Made by a program: the position numbers and the translations under genes. From Rhabdophis nuchalis (lineage: Eukaryota > Chordata > Lepidosauria > Squamata > Natricidae), in assembly GCA_039707465.1 (NCBI GenBank), contig CM077647.1:171240163-171304162 (forward strand): a stretch of DNA of 64,000 nt. The letters run 5' to 3'. The notes beneath the pieces are model-generated. The model was not told the origin of the DNA and searched no databases. It worked only from the letters and a program-made list of their open reading frames with translations. This document shows, piece after piece, positions 20,216 through 32,617 of this stretch (position 1 is its first letter; every line of letters begins with the position of its first letter).

Positions 20216-20689
20216 AGGGCTGGGGCACGTAGAAAGTGCCAACGCGCTCCATGGCCCATTCGGAGCTCTAAAACCGAACGGCCATCCTCGCGCAAGCGCA
20301 GTCCTAAATGAAACTGCATGCACACATGCTTACCGGGCACTTTCACAAACCATCCCTTGCCCCAACAGCAAAGACAGAAACATTGGCAAACTCTGAATTA
20401 CACCGCACATATATTTTAAATGGGGGTAATAACTTGATTATGTGCACCTTGGGAGGTGGCAGAGAGATGTTAAGGTATGTGTAGGTGGCATGCGGAGCCT
20501 TCTCTGCAGGCAAATGAGCCGTCGTCCACCTCAGCTCCACAGCGCATGCACATGCGCATGCGCCTTCCATCTGCCAGCTGATTTTGGGGTCTCTGCCATG
20601 TAAGTAGGAACACACGCATATGCACGGGGTAGCATGGGAGGGGATGCAGCGCTCCCCCACGCTCCATTTTTGGTGCCGGGAGGCTTCAG

Positions 20690-20944
20690 GGGGGTTCTCC
20701 GGAGCCCAGGGGAGGCTGTTTTCACCCTCTTAGGAGCTTGATGAAAGCCTCCGGAGTCTGGGGAGGGCGAAAACACCTCCCCATCGCCATGGTGTAGTAG
20801 GCCAAGAAGGCTGCACTGGGAGGGGGTTGTGCACACATGCTCAGGGGGGCCACATTGCATTTATGGGTGGGAGCATGCATGCATGCACGACAGCACACAT
20901 GTGCACGATTTCAACAGGCAAGAAGAAAAAGGTTAGCCATCCCT
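20690..20944. mobile_element. right end of hAT-type element (GTTAGCCATCACTG family)
   Basis: Ends AAAAAGGTTAGCCATCCCTG at 20944, the same terminus as the copies at 35416-36299 and 41170-43601. The upstream body is GC-rich with typical CTTCAGGGGGGTTCTCCGGAG text. The left end is not identified. Confidence 0.6.
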
Positions 20945-20989
20945 GGCATAGCACATAACAATATATTCTCTCAAAAGGATTCAACGTAC

Positions 20990-21184
20990 CAGTAATGGTA
21001 TCCTATTTTCTTCACTACCGGTTCGGGAGCGGGAGCACATGCTTCTGGGCATAGGCGGAACCTTGTGCGCATGCACAGAAGGTCTGTGATGACATCAGGG
21101 TGGGTGGGTGGACAGGAATTGCCTCTCACCACCACCACTACTGGTTTGCCTGAACCGGTGCGAACCGGCAGAATACCACTTCTG
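20990..21184. mobile_element. short hAT-type element, GGTATTC/GAATACC ends
   Basis: Starts CAGTAATGGTATCC and ends GAATACCACTTCTG, imperfect inverted ends. The flanks CAACGTAC and CAACACGC (6 of 8 match) may be a decayed 8-bp target duplication. No ORF. Confidence 0.65.
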
Positions 21185-21399
21185 CAACACGCGGTATCTT
21201 ATGAACGCAGACAGTGGATTAATTCAGTAATCAAATTATGGATGTTGTACAAACAGACCCTTTAATTCTTAGGGTCCTTCTTTATATATACCAAACTGGA
21301 GAAGCTTCTTCACACCAATTGGCATGATGTAACAGCCTGTAATATTCCAATGAAGACCAGTCCAAGACGATGTAAGAGAAAGAACTGATTCTTTTCTTC

Positions 21400-21838
21400 T
21401 TTACATTAAGAAGAGCAACCAGGAGGATGAGGGGAGTAGAGACTAAAGCATAAGATGAATGGTTGCAGGAACTGGGCATGTCTAGTCTAGTGAAGAGAAG
21501 GACCAGGGGAGACATGATAGCAGTCTTTCAATATTTGAAGGGCTGCCACAGAGACAAGGGGGTCAAGCTATTTTTCAAAGCACCTGAAGGTCAGACAAGG
21601 GATAAACTTGGATGGAAACTGAACAAGGAAAGATTCAGCCTAGAAATAAGGAGGAACTTTCTGACAGTGAGAACAATCAACCAATGGAACAGAAGTTGCC
21701 TTCGGAAATTGTGGGAACTTCATCACTGGAAGCTTTCAGGAAGAGATTAGACTGCCATTTGTCAGAAATGATTTAGCGTCTCCTGCTTGGTTGGAGGTTG
21801 GGCTAGATGACCTACAAGGTCCCTTCCAATTCTGTTAA
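21400..21838 (+). mobile_element. CR1 LINE 3' fragment
   Basis: CR1 C-terminal coding end (LGMSSLVKRRTRGDMIAVFQY, then FSLEIRRNFLTVRTINQW) plus the tail through CTACAAGGTCCCTTCCAATTCTG. It is diverged from the younger copies. Imperfect direct repeats of ~110 bp (21275-21385 and 21845-21970) lie on either side. Confidence 0.85.
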
Positions 21839-21844
21839 TCTGAA

Positions 21845-22380
21845 AGCTGGAGAACCATGAGATGAGGTCTCTTGAAACCAAATGGATGGCATGTAACAGC
21901 CTATAATATTCCAGTGAAGTGTTTCAGTGGGTCAGAGCTCAGTCCAAGGAGGTGCAAGAGACAGGGCAGACACAAGACCTTGTTTCCCCCACTTATTTAA
22001 GGAGTAGATAAGGGTGACACAGCATCATGTGATTTGGTCCTGTAACTAGGTTAGAAACAGACTGGAAACTGACATATCTCATGCCAGATTATCCAACTGC
22101 TCTATATCACTCTAGAAAAAAATAGAGGTAAAGAGAGATCTGTTGGTGGTATCAACACTTTGAAACTCATGTTTGAAGATGACTCTAACCATACTAATAT
22201 GTCTACCTATAAGGAAATCAATCTTGTGCTACAAGAGTCACAACACTTTCCAGTCTGTTCATCTTAAGAAAAATTATTAACAAACTGTTCCCCTTCTCAC
22301 ACACCACAGGTTTTTTTTAAAGACGGTGGATTGAGGAAGAGCTCTTGCGAAGGAAAATGTAAAACAACCAGATTAGGGGT
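21845..22380. other. no gene; unassigned non-coding DNA
   Basis: Apart from the ~110-bp repeat of 21275-21385 at its start, I recognise nothing here. Confidence 0.4.
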
Positions 22381-22439
22381 TGAACCTTTCTGCCTACCTG
22401 CTTGTCTATAACTCTATCATCTGTCTGTCTGTCCATCAT

Positions 22440-22481
22440 CTCTCTCTCTCTCTCCCTCTCCCTCCCCTCCCTCTCTCCCCC

Positions 22482-22560
<79 letters not shown>

Positions 22561-22600
22561 ACCTACCTACCTACCTTCCTACCTACCTACCCATCTTTCA

Positions 22601-22634
<34 letters not shown>

Positions 22635-22695
22635 ATATCAATCATGTATCATCTACCTATCTACCTATTTACCTATCTACCTACCTATCTACCTA
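22440..22695 (+). repeat. Bkm-type microsatellite: (CT)n, (ATCT)n, (CTAC)n, (TGTC)n
   Basis: About 80 bp of ATCT (GATA on the other strand), then CTAC and about seven TGTC units (GACA on the other strand). Adjacent GATA and GACA runs are the signature of banded-krait minor satellite DNA of snakes. Confidence 0.95.
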
Positions 22696-22696
22696 C

Positions 22697-23068
22697 TGTT
22701 AGGACTATAATCCTAGTGTTGGGTTGGCAATATATATATAAGCCATGATTACAAATGGTATCTGTTACTTTAAATACTATAGTGAAATGTAATTGGCTGC
22801 TGCTTCCTAACTCAGCCATAAGAGGGAGCTGGAATCACAGTTAGACACTGATCTTTGAATGGAGACACTGTGATGTCAGGTTAGGTCAGCAGAGCAAAGA
22901 GGATTGTAAATTAAGCAACTGTAAACTAACTGTTTGAGTTATAGATTGTATTTTTGATTCAAGACTGACTATCACTGTTTGTGAAGTAGTTTATTTTTCC
23001 ACCACAAGTAAAGTCTACTTGTTTTTACCATCAGTGTTTGTGACTATTAGTGTAACTTCTAGCAACAT
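22697..23068 (+). mobile_element. candidate solo LTR
   Basis: Starts TGTTAGGACT and ends TTCTAGCAACA (TG...CA ends with short inverted repeats), with AGTAAAGTCTACTTG near the 3' end resembling a poly(A)-signal region. It is inserted within the tetranucleotide repeats. No convincing 5-bp duplication because both flanks are simple repeat. Confidence 0.5.
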
Positions 23069-23130
23069 ATCTCTTGCTGCAAATTCCATTGCACAACTCT
23101 CTATCTTCTAAAGGAGATATCCCCAACACC

Positions 23131-23165
23131 TACCTACCTACCTACCTACCTACCTACCTACCTAA
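23131..23165 (+). repeat. (CTAC)n microsatellite
   Basis: Eight to nine CTAC units followed by CT-rich sequence. Confidence 0.9.
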
Positions 23166-23804
23166 TCTCTCTCTCTTTCTCTCTTCTCTATTTCTATCCT
23201 CTATCTTTCTAATCTGTCATCTCTCTTTCTCTCACTCCATCTTGTTTGTTTTCCTGCTGATGTTTCATCACCCAAACTAGGTAACATCATTAGTGCCCTA
23301 ATGATATTATGTAATTTGCCTAATGAAATGTCTGCAAAAAAAAAAAAAATCCCAAGCAGGCTCAGAGAGCATGAAGGAGCCATAATGTCAACCCTGAGGT
23401 ACAAATATTCTCCTTTGTTGGTCTCTGGAGGAATTCCAATCTTATTCTCCTTTCTACTGTTTTCAAAACAGTGTGATTGTATATACTCCCACGTTGCTCT
23501 TCTCTAAATCTCACTTGCATTTCCATCGCTAAGGACCTATCGTCTTCAGGCAGTGTCTTTGAATGTCTCATTAACCAACTCTAAACAAATCACTTTGAGA
23601 CTGATTTAAAAAGTGGAGTAAAAAGATTGTCAGAAAACAGACTTTGTAGTTTAATCAGCACTGGGATTATTAATATACTAGCTGTACCCAGTCATGCATT
23701 GCTGTGGCCCAGTCTGGTTAAATGGCCAACCAATCTGTGTGTAGATCTACATCTGCACACATACACACAACCACTGTATAACCCCCAACCTACCTACCTA
23801 CTAT

Positions 23805-24330
<526 letters not shown>

Positions 24331-24719
24331 TCTATGGGCCACCTGAGAGTTTGCTATCCTTTGTGCCTTGTTTTGGCCCTTTTAGGCCTCCATACAGTGT
24401 TGCTGAGGAAACGACTGTTGGAAATGCCAGGTGGGAGGAGCTACAGGGAACTGAAAATCTGAGAAGTGGGTACATTTTATGTTTGTGTACTGTGCGCATG
24501 ACATATGTGTGCTAGCCACAAAATAAGTACGTATGATATTATCAGAAGCCCTTGGGAACATTGTGTGAATGTTTGGAGCCGATCGGTTGAGTACTTTCTG
24601 AGATTAGTGGCTTTGCACAAACTATTTTACATTTTTATTTATATAGATAGAACAGTTTGATAGAACTAAATATAGTTTTGCTTCCAGGTGTAATTTAAGA
24701 CACTAATCCCAAATATGCT

Positions 24720-25185
24720 TTTTTTCAGGAGGCAACTGGACTTTCTTGTTTTGTCTTTGATGACATTTCACTTCTTATCCAAGAAGCTCCTTCAACTCTG
24801 ACAGGATAGTAGGGAATGGAAGGATTTATATTCCTTGCAGACAGCTGGTCATTGGCAACCTTATAGAGGGTCACTGGAGATTTGTCTGTGTCCTCAGGGT
24901 GACCTGAGAGGTACCCCATGGTTCCTGTAGTCTGCATTCTTTTTCCTCTGGAAATCCATTCCTAAAATCCACACCCTTCAAAGGGTGTTCATCCCAAGTT
25001 GTATATCTAAAAGTCTGTAGAGTTTCTCAGTCATCCAGGTCATGGTTGTCCCAAAGGTGCTTTTTTCAGAAGGCAACTGAACTTTCTTTGAAGTGGAACA
25101 TCTTCAAAGACTAAGCAAGAAAGTGCAGTTGCCTCTTTACTAAAGCACCTTTGGGATAACCATGACCTGGATGACTGAGAATCTC
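24720..25185. mobile_element. Penelope-like repeat remnants, partly inverted
   Basis: Contains the family phrases CAGTTGCCTC, AAGAAGCTCCTTCAACTCTGA, and ACCATGACCTGGATGACTGAGA in both orientations. The same phrases occur at 56790-57690. I attribute them tentatively to Penelope-like elements because of the conserved GAAACGTC-type motif near their ends. No coding sequence survives. Confidence 0.45.
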
Positions 25186-25189
25186 TACA

Positions 25190-25400
25190 GACTTAAGGCA
25201 CTCATTTTAACTTTTAAAGTCCTATGTGGCACTGAGCCAGGGGATCTGAGGGACAGTTTCTCCCCAGTTACATCTACCTGTCCCCTCAGATCTGACAGGA
25301 GAGGCAAATTAGGGGTCCAGTCTGTTAAGGAGTTCTATCCAGGGGGGTGGGCTGCTGGGGGTTTGCAGGAGTTTGGGAGAACCTCTAGCTAAGATTCTGT
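25190..25400 (+). mobile_element. old L2-type LINE fragment
   Basis: Translation reads LKALILTFKVLCGTEPGDLR, then SFSPVTSTCP, matching the decayed copy at 1405-1640. No intact frame. Confidence 0.6.
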
Positions 25401-25698
25401 GCAGTTCAGAGAACCCCCAAATCCCACTCCTGGCTGGCCCTGCTCACCCCTCCCCTCCCACCCCTCTCCTCCCAGGAGTCCCTACATAGCCCGTTTGGAT
25501 ACACATAAGTGCAGGGCATGCACAGAGGCTTGGGGAGGGTGAAGAGTGGGCCTACTAGAAGTTTCGGCCCATTTCCGGCCTCTAGGGGGCCTCTGGAGCC
25601 TGTGGAGGCTGTTTTTGCCCTCCTGGAGGCTCAAGAAAAGCAACAAAAATGAGGCCTGGTGCAGAAGGCTGACTAGGTCACGCCCCTTGTCAGGTCTG

Positions 25699-26105
25699 CA
25701 GCCATCTTTTCTTTTGGATCTTTGGCCTGCCACACTTTCTATTATTCTACTATGCTTTTTCTATTGTGGGAAAATGGGAGGCGGGATTGTAAGGAGTCAT
25801 ATACTACATAGCCATAACAACATTCCTTTCTAGAAAGCCAAGGTCATCCTTTGTCTCTGCACCTCTGCACCTGACTGGAACTGGTTGGGTGGAAGTGCCA
25901 GCACAGCAGTGGGAGATTGGACCATGTGATAGACTTTTGGGTGTGAGGGCAAGATCTTGAACTTTCAATTGGGTGGGGAAAACCGGGAAGCTTTCAGATT
26001 CGGGTTTTCCCAGATGTGCCAACATGGCTCTCTTAATAAATTGGAACTTTGAGCAATACTTTGTCTTGGACTCTGATTTACTTTTGGATACTATTTGGAA
26101 CCCTG
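25699..26105 (+). mobile_element. candidate solo LTR, family X
   Basis: Begins TGTCAGGTCTGCAG and ends GGAACCCTGACA, so TGTCAGG and CCTGACA form terminal inverted repeats. An AATAAA-like TTAATAAATTGG sits ~80 bp before the end. A second copy in the same orientation is at about 37185-38770. No gag or pol lies between them, so they are probably independent solo LTRs. Confidence 0.55.
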
Positions 26106-26774
26106 ACACCCACCATGGCCACACCCACCCATCAACTGGGCAGAGAAAGCCCTTGATAAAATTTTTGAAGCCCAGCCCTGTTTCCATCTGATGGGAGTGT
26201 CTTTTCTGTCATGGCACAAAGTAAAGACAAGGAAGGTCAGGCAAAGAAAGACAGGGGAAAAACATTAAAAAGAAAGAATTGATGATTGAATAATGCTGTA
26301 TTCCAAACTGATAAAAGGAAGACCTTCAGGGAATTAGTACCAGCAGGAAATGATCTATTCTCACGAGTGAACTTTTTTTTAACGCTTAGATCTTTTCCTT
26401 GCTTATATTCTAGAGACCCAGATGATTAATTAGCAAAGGAAATAGCCCTGATGAGGAAATTATGGTGATAAAAAACCTTGGAAGCTAAGACATTTTCTCC
26501 AGTTTCCTTCTGATGGAGATTCTGCAATAAAAATCTAGCTGCTAGTATATATTTTTATTTTTTCAAAGTATCTGCTCTTAAAATGGTTTGAAGGACCTGG
26601 AAAGGAAGAACAGACAATGATATAATGCAGAAATGACAGAAAAAGAATTGCATGAAAAGAACGGGCTGGATTCTAAACCTCCAATTTAGAAACTAGAGTG
26701 TAACTGATGATATGATATGTGTTTTGCCTCCTATTTAGTCAACTGTTTCAAGCAGGTTCTCTAAGTTGGGACAC

Positions 26775-27402
26775 CTTGAGGTGCACCCGGAGACTTCAGT
26801 TGGTCCAGAATGCAGCCGCGCGAGCAATTGTGGGAACCGCTAGGTCTACCCACGTAACACCGCTCTTGCGCGAGCTGCACTGGCTGCCTGTTGTCTTCCG
26901 GGTGCGCTTCAAGGTGTTAGTTATCATCTTTAAAGCGCTCCATGGCTCGGGACCTAGCTATCTGCGGGATCGGATCCTGCCTCATACATCCTCACGGCCG
27001 ATTCGCTCCCACAGAGAGGGGCTTCTCTGGGTGCCGTCCACTAGACTTTGTCAGCGGGCGACGCCCAGGGGAAGGGCGCTCTCTGTGGCGGGCCCTACCC
27101 TCTGGAACGACCTTCCCCCCGATATTAGGATAACCACGGACCTCCACTCCTTCCGTCTGAAACTAAAAACACATCTTTTCTGCTTGGCCGGCCTAGGGTA
27201 GTCTCTCTGCTATAGGGTTTTTATTTAATTATTGGGTATTTTAGTGTTTAATGGGATTTTAGCACAGGTATTAGATTTAATTCGTTTTTATGCTATGTTT
27301 GTATATTTATTGTTTTATTTTTCCCTGTGCATCGCCCCGAGTCCCTGTGGGGAGAGGGAGCGGTTTTACAAATTAATTATTATTATTATTATTATTATTT
27401 TT
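26775..27402 (+). mobile_element. L2-type LINE 3' fragment with (ATT)n tail
   Basis: The last ~140 codons are open: TRRLQLVQNAAARAIVG, LHWLPVVFRVRFKVL, WNDLPPDI. The 3' UTR and ATT repeats follow (27373-27400). The sequence interrupts flank block A2: the host text resumes as AAGGCAAATCTTCTCC, as in the empty site at 3985-4010. Confidence 0.92.
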
Positions 27403-27474
27403 TCCCAAGGCAAATCTTCTCCTCTGTAAGTGGGAAATGTGAAGAATTTGTATAAATGGCTCTTTAAGGAGATG

Positions 27475-27700
27475 AGTAGAGTAGAGTAGAGTAGAGTAGA
27501 GTAGAGCAAAACAGAACAGGATAGAATAGGAAAGGGAAGAGCAGAACAGAACAAAACAGAAGGGAATAGAATAGTTGGAAGGGAAGAACAGAACAGAAGA
27601 GAACAGAACAGAAGAGGAATAGAATAGAATAGAATAGAATAGAATAGAATAGAATAGAATAGAATAGAATTCTTTATTGGCCAAGCATGATTGGACACAC
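27475..27700 (-). mobile_element. LINE 3' end with (AATAG)n tail
   Basis: AGAGT/AATAG-type pentanucleotides (27478-27668) run into TTCTTTATTGGCCAAGCATG, a LINE 3' UTR end read on the minus strand. This fits known microsatellite seeding by snake CR1-type LINEs. Confidence 0.75.
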
Positions 27701-27842
27701 AAGGAATTTGTCTTTGGTGAATATGCTCTCAGTGTGCATAAAAAGACAAGATACATTCATCAAGAATCATCAGGTACAACATGTAATGATAATCATAGGG
27801 TACAAATAAGCAAACAGGAAACAATCAATATCAATATAAATT

Positions 27843-27923
27843 TTGTATGCTTTTAAATTCCTGTGCGCCGCCCTGGGTCCTCTGTGGAGAAGGGCGGGAT
27901 ATAAGTATGATTAAAATAAAAAA

Positions 27924-27958
<35 letters not shown>
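27843..27958 (+). mobile_element. short L2-like 3' end with (AAAT)n tail and TSD
   Basis: CCTGTGCGCCGCCCTGGGTC, then GGCGGGATATAAGTATG and about ten AAAT units, bracketed by a 15-bp duplication ATATCAATATAAATT (27828-27842 and 27959-27973). Confidence 0.8.
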
Positions 27959-28235
27959 ATATCAATATAAATTGTAAGGATACAAGCAAAAAAGTTACAG
28001 TCATGCAGTCATAAGTGGGAGGAGGGTTGATAGGAATGATGAGAAGACTAATAGTAATTGTAATGCAGCCTTAGTGAATGGTTTGACAGTGGTGAGGCAA
28101 TTATTTGTTTAGCAGAATGATAGAATTCGGGGGGGGGGGAAACTTTCTTCTGTCTAGTTGTCTTGGTGTGCAGTCCTCTAAAGAGAACAGTTTATCCAAG
28201 TTTTATAATAATATAATATGTATATTATATCCTTT

Positions 28236-28870
28236 ACATTTCCCTTTTTTCCAACCATTAAAACTTATTCCATATTTCATAAAATTGTTCGCTCTCTTGC
28301 TCTCTAACTTCAAATGTTAATCTACTCATCTCTGCACATTCCATAATTTTACAAATAACTTCTTCCTGTGAAGGAAGTTTCTCATTTCTCCAATTTTTTG
28401 CAAACACAATTCTAGCTGCTGTCAAGATATTTACAATTAAGTATTTCAAATTCTTATCAAACATTTCTGATGTAATTCCAAGCAAAAAAAGTTCAGGTTT
28501 AAAATCTATGTGTTCTTGTGTCATTTTCTCCAGCCATGTGTGAATCATAGTCCAATAGCTTTTAACCTCCGAACAAGTCCACCACATATGATAGTACGTG
28601 CCAGGCGTCTGATGGTATTTTCAACATTTTTCAGATTTGTTTTTATTCATTCTTGCAATTCTCGATGGTGATAGGTGCCACCAGTAAAACATCTTATACA
28701 AGTTCTCTTTATAAGCAGTTGACATTGTCATTTTATAATTTTGTATCCACAATTTTTGCCACTTATCTAAATCAACCCCATGCCCAAAGTTTCCCCCCCC
28801 CCCCATGTTATCATAGTTTCTTTCACTTGCTCTTCCTGAAGCTTAAACTCTAATAAGTAGGCATAAAGTT
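28236..28870 (-). pseudogene. L1 ORF2 C-terminal fragment
   Basis: On the minus strand, fragments read KMFYWWHLSPSRIARMNK and MWWTCSEVKSYWTMIHTWLE, then PELFLLGI and AARIVFAKNW: the conserved cysteine-region end of L1 ORF2. A frameshift or stop near 28610-28620 separates the two pieces. It is a dead, truncated L1. Its presence shows that autonomous L1 machinery existed in this genome. Confidence 0.85.
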
Positions 28871-28956
28871 TTTAAATTATTTTTTCATCGACATATTCAG
28901 GTGATTTCTGATAATAGAAAAATGAAGTAAAAATGAGCTTGCTTATTTGCTGCTTG

Positions 28957-29883
28957 CTACTCTGAATTTCCTCTCCACAATTTCACCAGTGCTGCCTTCA
29001 TCTCCTTGTTCCTAAGCGTGTATATCAGTGGGTTCAAAAAAGGAGTTACTGTGGTGTAGAACACACTCACCGCACCATCCATGGAGCCCTGAGAAGCTGG
29101 TCTCAGATAATGATATATCACAGGCAGGTAATAGATGCCCACCACAATGAGATGGGCAGTACAAGTTGAGAAAGCTTTGTTTCGTCCTTCCTTACTACTG
29201 ATCTTCAAAATAGCCACGATGATGTAGACATAGGAAGCTAAGATAAGCAGAAAGCAAGTCATTGCCACAAGGCCAATGTCAATGAAGCTCATCAACTCAT
29301 TGAGTTTTGTATCCACACAAGCCAGCTTCAGCAAGGCAGGGATGTCACAGAAGACATAGTCAATGTAGTGTCTCTGTCCATAAGGCAAGTGGAAGGTAAG
29401 AAAAGTCTGAAATGTGGAATTGAGGCCGCCGCCAATGACGGTACCCAAACAAAGGAGGAGGCACACTTTCCAGTTCATGATGTTGCCATAGTGGAGTGGC
29501 TTGCAGATGGCCAGGAAGCGGTCATAAGCCATCAAGGTGTAGAGAAGGCTTTCTGCACATCCCAGGAAATGAAAAAAGTACAGTTGAGTGACACACCCTA
29601 CGAAAGAAATGACTTTTCCTTCAGGAATGAACCCTGCAATGACTTTGGGGACCACCACAGAGGAGAAGGCCATGTCTAAGATGGAGAGATGACAGAGGAA
29701 CCAATACATGGGCTTGTGCAACTGAAGGTCAGAGATCACCACCCCAATGATGAGGGAGTTTCCAGAAAGAGTCAGGATAAACATGAGTAAGAAGAAGAGA
29801 AGTAAGGGCAGCTTGAACCCTTGTGGGTATGGAAGCCCAGAGAGGACAAACTCATTTGGAGCTGTTTGATTTGGGCACTCCAT
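28957..29883 (-). CDS. class II olfactory receptor, intact
   Basis: A 308-residue single-exon odorant GPCR, the standard length. Features: N-glycosylation site NQT at 5-7; GNSLII in TM1 (41-46); LHKPMYWFLCHLSILD at the TM2 start (55-70); MAYDRFLAICKPLHY after TM3 (118-132); SY in TM5 (217-218); KAFSTCTAH before TM6; PFLNPLIYTLRNKEMK in TM7 (about 281-296). It resembles OR family 10 of mammals (FHLPYG loop, ILKLAC), though assignment needs a tree. It would act in olfactory neuron cilia, coupling to Golf; the ligand is unknown. A candidate splice acceptor (TGCTCCACAG, ending at 29912 on the complement) lies 28 nt upstream of the ATG, fitting OR genes with non-coding 5' exons. Confidence 0.96.
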   Translation of the reverse strand: MECPNQTAPNEFVLSGLPYPQGFKLPLLLFFLLMFILTLSGNSLIIGVVISDLQLHKPMYWFLCHLSILDMAFSSVVVPKVIAGFIPEGKVISFVGCVTQLYFFHFLGCAESLLYTLMAYDRFLAICKPLHYGNIMNWKVCLLLCLGTVIGGGLNSTFQTFLTFHLPYGQRHYIDYVFCDIPALLKLACVDTKLNELMSFIDIGLVAMTCFLLILASYVYIIVAILKISSKEGRNKAFSTCTAHLIVVGIYYLPVIYHYLRPASQGSMDGAVSVFYTTVTPFLNPLIYTLRNKEMKAALVKLWRGNSE

Positions 29884-30320
29884 GTTGTATCTTTTCTTTT
29901 AATCACCAACACTGTGGAGCAGGTGACATGTTCTATGATGTAATCAGATATTTGAAATCTGAGACACTTATTCAATGTCAATAATATTTCTGAAAGAAAT
30001 AGTATCTGGCTAAAAAAAAAAGAGGACTCTTTTTAATATCTACCTTTTACATATGAGATATGAATCCAACCCAACACAATAACGATATATATTTCCAGTT
30101 GCTTTTGGAAAGAAATCACTTTCGAAACTCTATTGATCAATGCACTAAATCAATGATTGAATACCATGACGCGTGCAAACAGATTTTCAATGCTGTCCTT
30201 TCTCTAAAACCTGTAAATACTTTTAGAGTATAAGATAATAGTGTGCTAGTTGTTCCTGACTCTAGGAAGAAATAGGGCTCACCTCAGTTTCAAAGCTGAA
30301 GAGCCAGCACTGTCTGAAGA
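29884..30320. other. upstream flank of OR gene; no repeat recognised
   Basis: AT-rich single-copy-looking sequence. A promoter or non-coding exon of the receptor could lie here, but I see no decisive motif. Confidence 0.4.
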
Positions 30321-31300
30321 TACAATACAATACAATACAATACAATACAATACAATACAATACAATACAATACAATACAATACAATACAATACAATACAA
30401 TACAATAGCAGAGTTGGAAGGGACCTTGTAGGTCTTCTAGTCCAACCCCCTGCATGGGCAGGAACCTTATACCATTTCAGACAAATGGCTATCTAACATC
30501 TTCTTAAAGACTTCCAGGGTTGGGGCATTCACAACTTCTGAAGGCAAGCTGTTCCAGAGGTTAATTGTTCTAACTGTCAGGAAATTTCTCCTTAGTTCTA
30601 AGTTGCTTCTCTCCTTGATTAGTTTCCACCCATTGCTTCTTGTCCTGCCCCCAGGTGCCTTGGAGAATAGTTTGACTCCCTCTTCTTTGTGGCACCCTCT
30701 GAGATATCGGAAGACTGCTATCATGTCTCCCCTAATCCTTCTCTTCATCAAACTAGACATACCCAGCTCCTGCAACCGTTCTTCATATGTTTTAGCCTCC
30801 AGTCCCCTAATCATCTTGGTTGCTCTTCTCTGCACTCTTTCCAGAGTCTCCATGTCTTTTCTACATCATGGCGACCAAAATTGTATGTAGTATACCAAGT
30901 GTGGCCTTACCAAGGCACCATACAGTGGCATTAACACTTCACGTGATCTAGATTCTATCCCTCTGTTTATGCAGCCGAGAACTGTGTTGGCTTTTTTGGC
31001 AGCTGCTGCACACTGCTGGCTCATATTTAAATGGTTGTCCACTAGGATTCCAAGATCCCTCTCACAGTTGCTACTATTGAGCAAGGTACCACCTATACTG
31101 TACCTGTGCATTTTGTTTTTCTTGCCTAAATGTAGAACCTTACTTTTTTCACAATTGAATTTCATTTTGTTAGATAGTGCCCAATGTTCAAATTTGTCGA
31201 GATCTTTCTGTATCTTAAGCCTATCTTCTGGAGTGTTGGTTATTCCTGCCAGCTTGGTGTCGTCTGCGAATTTGATGAGTTCCCCATTTATCCCCTCATG
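30321..31300 (-). mobile_element. CR1 LINE 3' third with (AATAC)n tail
   Basis: The microsatellite TACAA (30321-30405) directly abuts the CR1 3' end (AGCAGAGTTGGAAGGGACC). The minus-strand frame 30467-30853 encodes ATKMIRGLEAKTYEERLQE and 30866-31165 encodes KFNCEKSKVLHLGKKNK. The complement of 31245-31280 encodes a FADDTKLA-type RT active site. Stops and shifts separate the frames. One of the youngest-looking CR1s in the window. Confidence 0.92.
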
Positions 31301-31304
31301 TCTC

Positions 31305-31535
31305 CGTGGTCATGTGTTCAGCATGTTTAAATGCCGAAGGTGCACGGAGTGGTCCCTAGTTTCCTACTTACATTTTTTACTGCTTTTGTAAAACTGCTAG
31401 GTTGGCAGAAGCTGGGACAAGTAATGGGAGCTCACTCCATTACACGGTGCTAGGGGTTTGAACCACCAAACTGCCAACCTCTCTGATCAACAAGCTCAGC
31501 GTCTTAGCCACTGAGCCACCGCATTCCCTACTTTT
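31305..31535 (-). mobile_element. tRNA-derived squamate SINE
   Basis: Minus strand starts GGTGGCTCAGTGGCTAAGAC (A box), with B box GGTTCAAACC (complement of 31455-31464), then a body GTAATGGAGTGAGCTCCCAT. The 3' portion of the same type of SINE occurs at 34960-35100. Confidence 0.82.
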
Positions 31536-31618
31536 ATAGCATAGCATAGACCTTATTGTCATTGTACATCACTGGTGTAATTCATGACAAAATTACAAAC
31601 AACATAAATAGCATAAAG

Positions 31619-32545
31619 CAGGGGTCCCCAACCCCCGGGCCGCGGACCGGTGCCGGTCCGTGGCTGGGTGGGAGCCGGGCCGCAGGGCTGGAGAGGAGGA
31701 GGAGGGAGGAGGGGGCAGCCCCCTGAGCAGAGCACGCGGGAGAACGCAGGCGCGGCTGTTCGCACCGTTGGAGTGTGGCTCTTCCTCCACCCTCGTCGAC
31801 GGAGGAACTCCTGGGCGCCGCCGGACCGGCCACCGATTCCCTCCCCTGCTGGCATGCCGGCCACTCGTTTTCTTCCAGGGGCTGCGGAGGCTCCGTGGGC
31901 GGGGGAGGGAACTGGCAGCCTCCAGCGGCACCCAGGAGTCCCTCCGTCGACGAGGGTGGAGGAAGAGCCCCCACCATCCTCCTGCATTCTCCTGCATGCT
32001 CTGCACAATGGGCTGCCCCCTCCTCCCTCCTCCTCCTCTCCAGCCTGGCTCCTACCCAGCCACAGAGCCTGACCGAGCGAACGAGCGACAAAGCGCGGCA
32101 GGCGGGCTGAGGAGGCTGGGGGGGGGGACGACGACAGACACACATAGAGAGACAGAGAGAGGGAGGGAGGGAGAGAAAGATAGACAGAGACACAGAATGA
32201 GTGATTGAGTGAATGCAAGACAGACAGACACACGCACACACACACAGAGTGACAGAGATGGGCGGATGAAGGAGAGAGACAGAGAGAGAGAAAGAAAAAG
32301 AGAAAGAAAGAAAAAGAAAGTGGGAGAGAGAGAAAGACAGACAGAGAGAAAGAGACAGAAAGGAAAGAAAGACAGAAAAAATACAGAAAGATAGAAAGAG
32401 AGAGAAAGAAAGAGAAAGAGGGAAAGTGAAAAAGAAAGAAAGAGAAAGAAATAAAGAGAGAAAGGGAAAGAGAGAAAGAAAGAAATAGAGAGAGAGAGAA
32501 AGAAAGAGAAAGAGAGAAAGAAATAAAGAAGGAAAGAAATAAATA

Positions 32546-32617
<72 letters not shown>

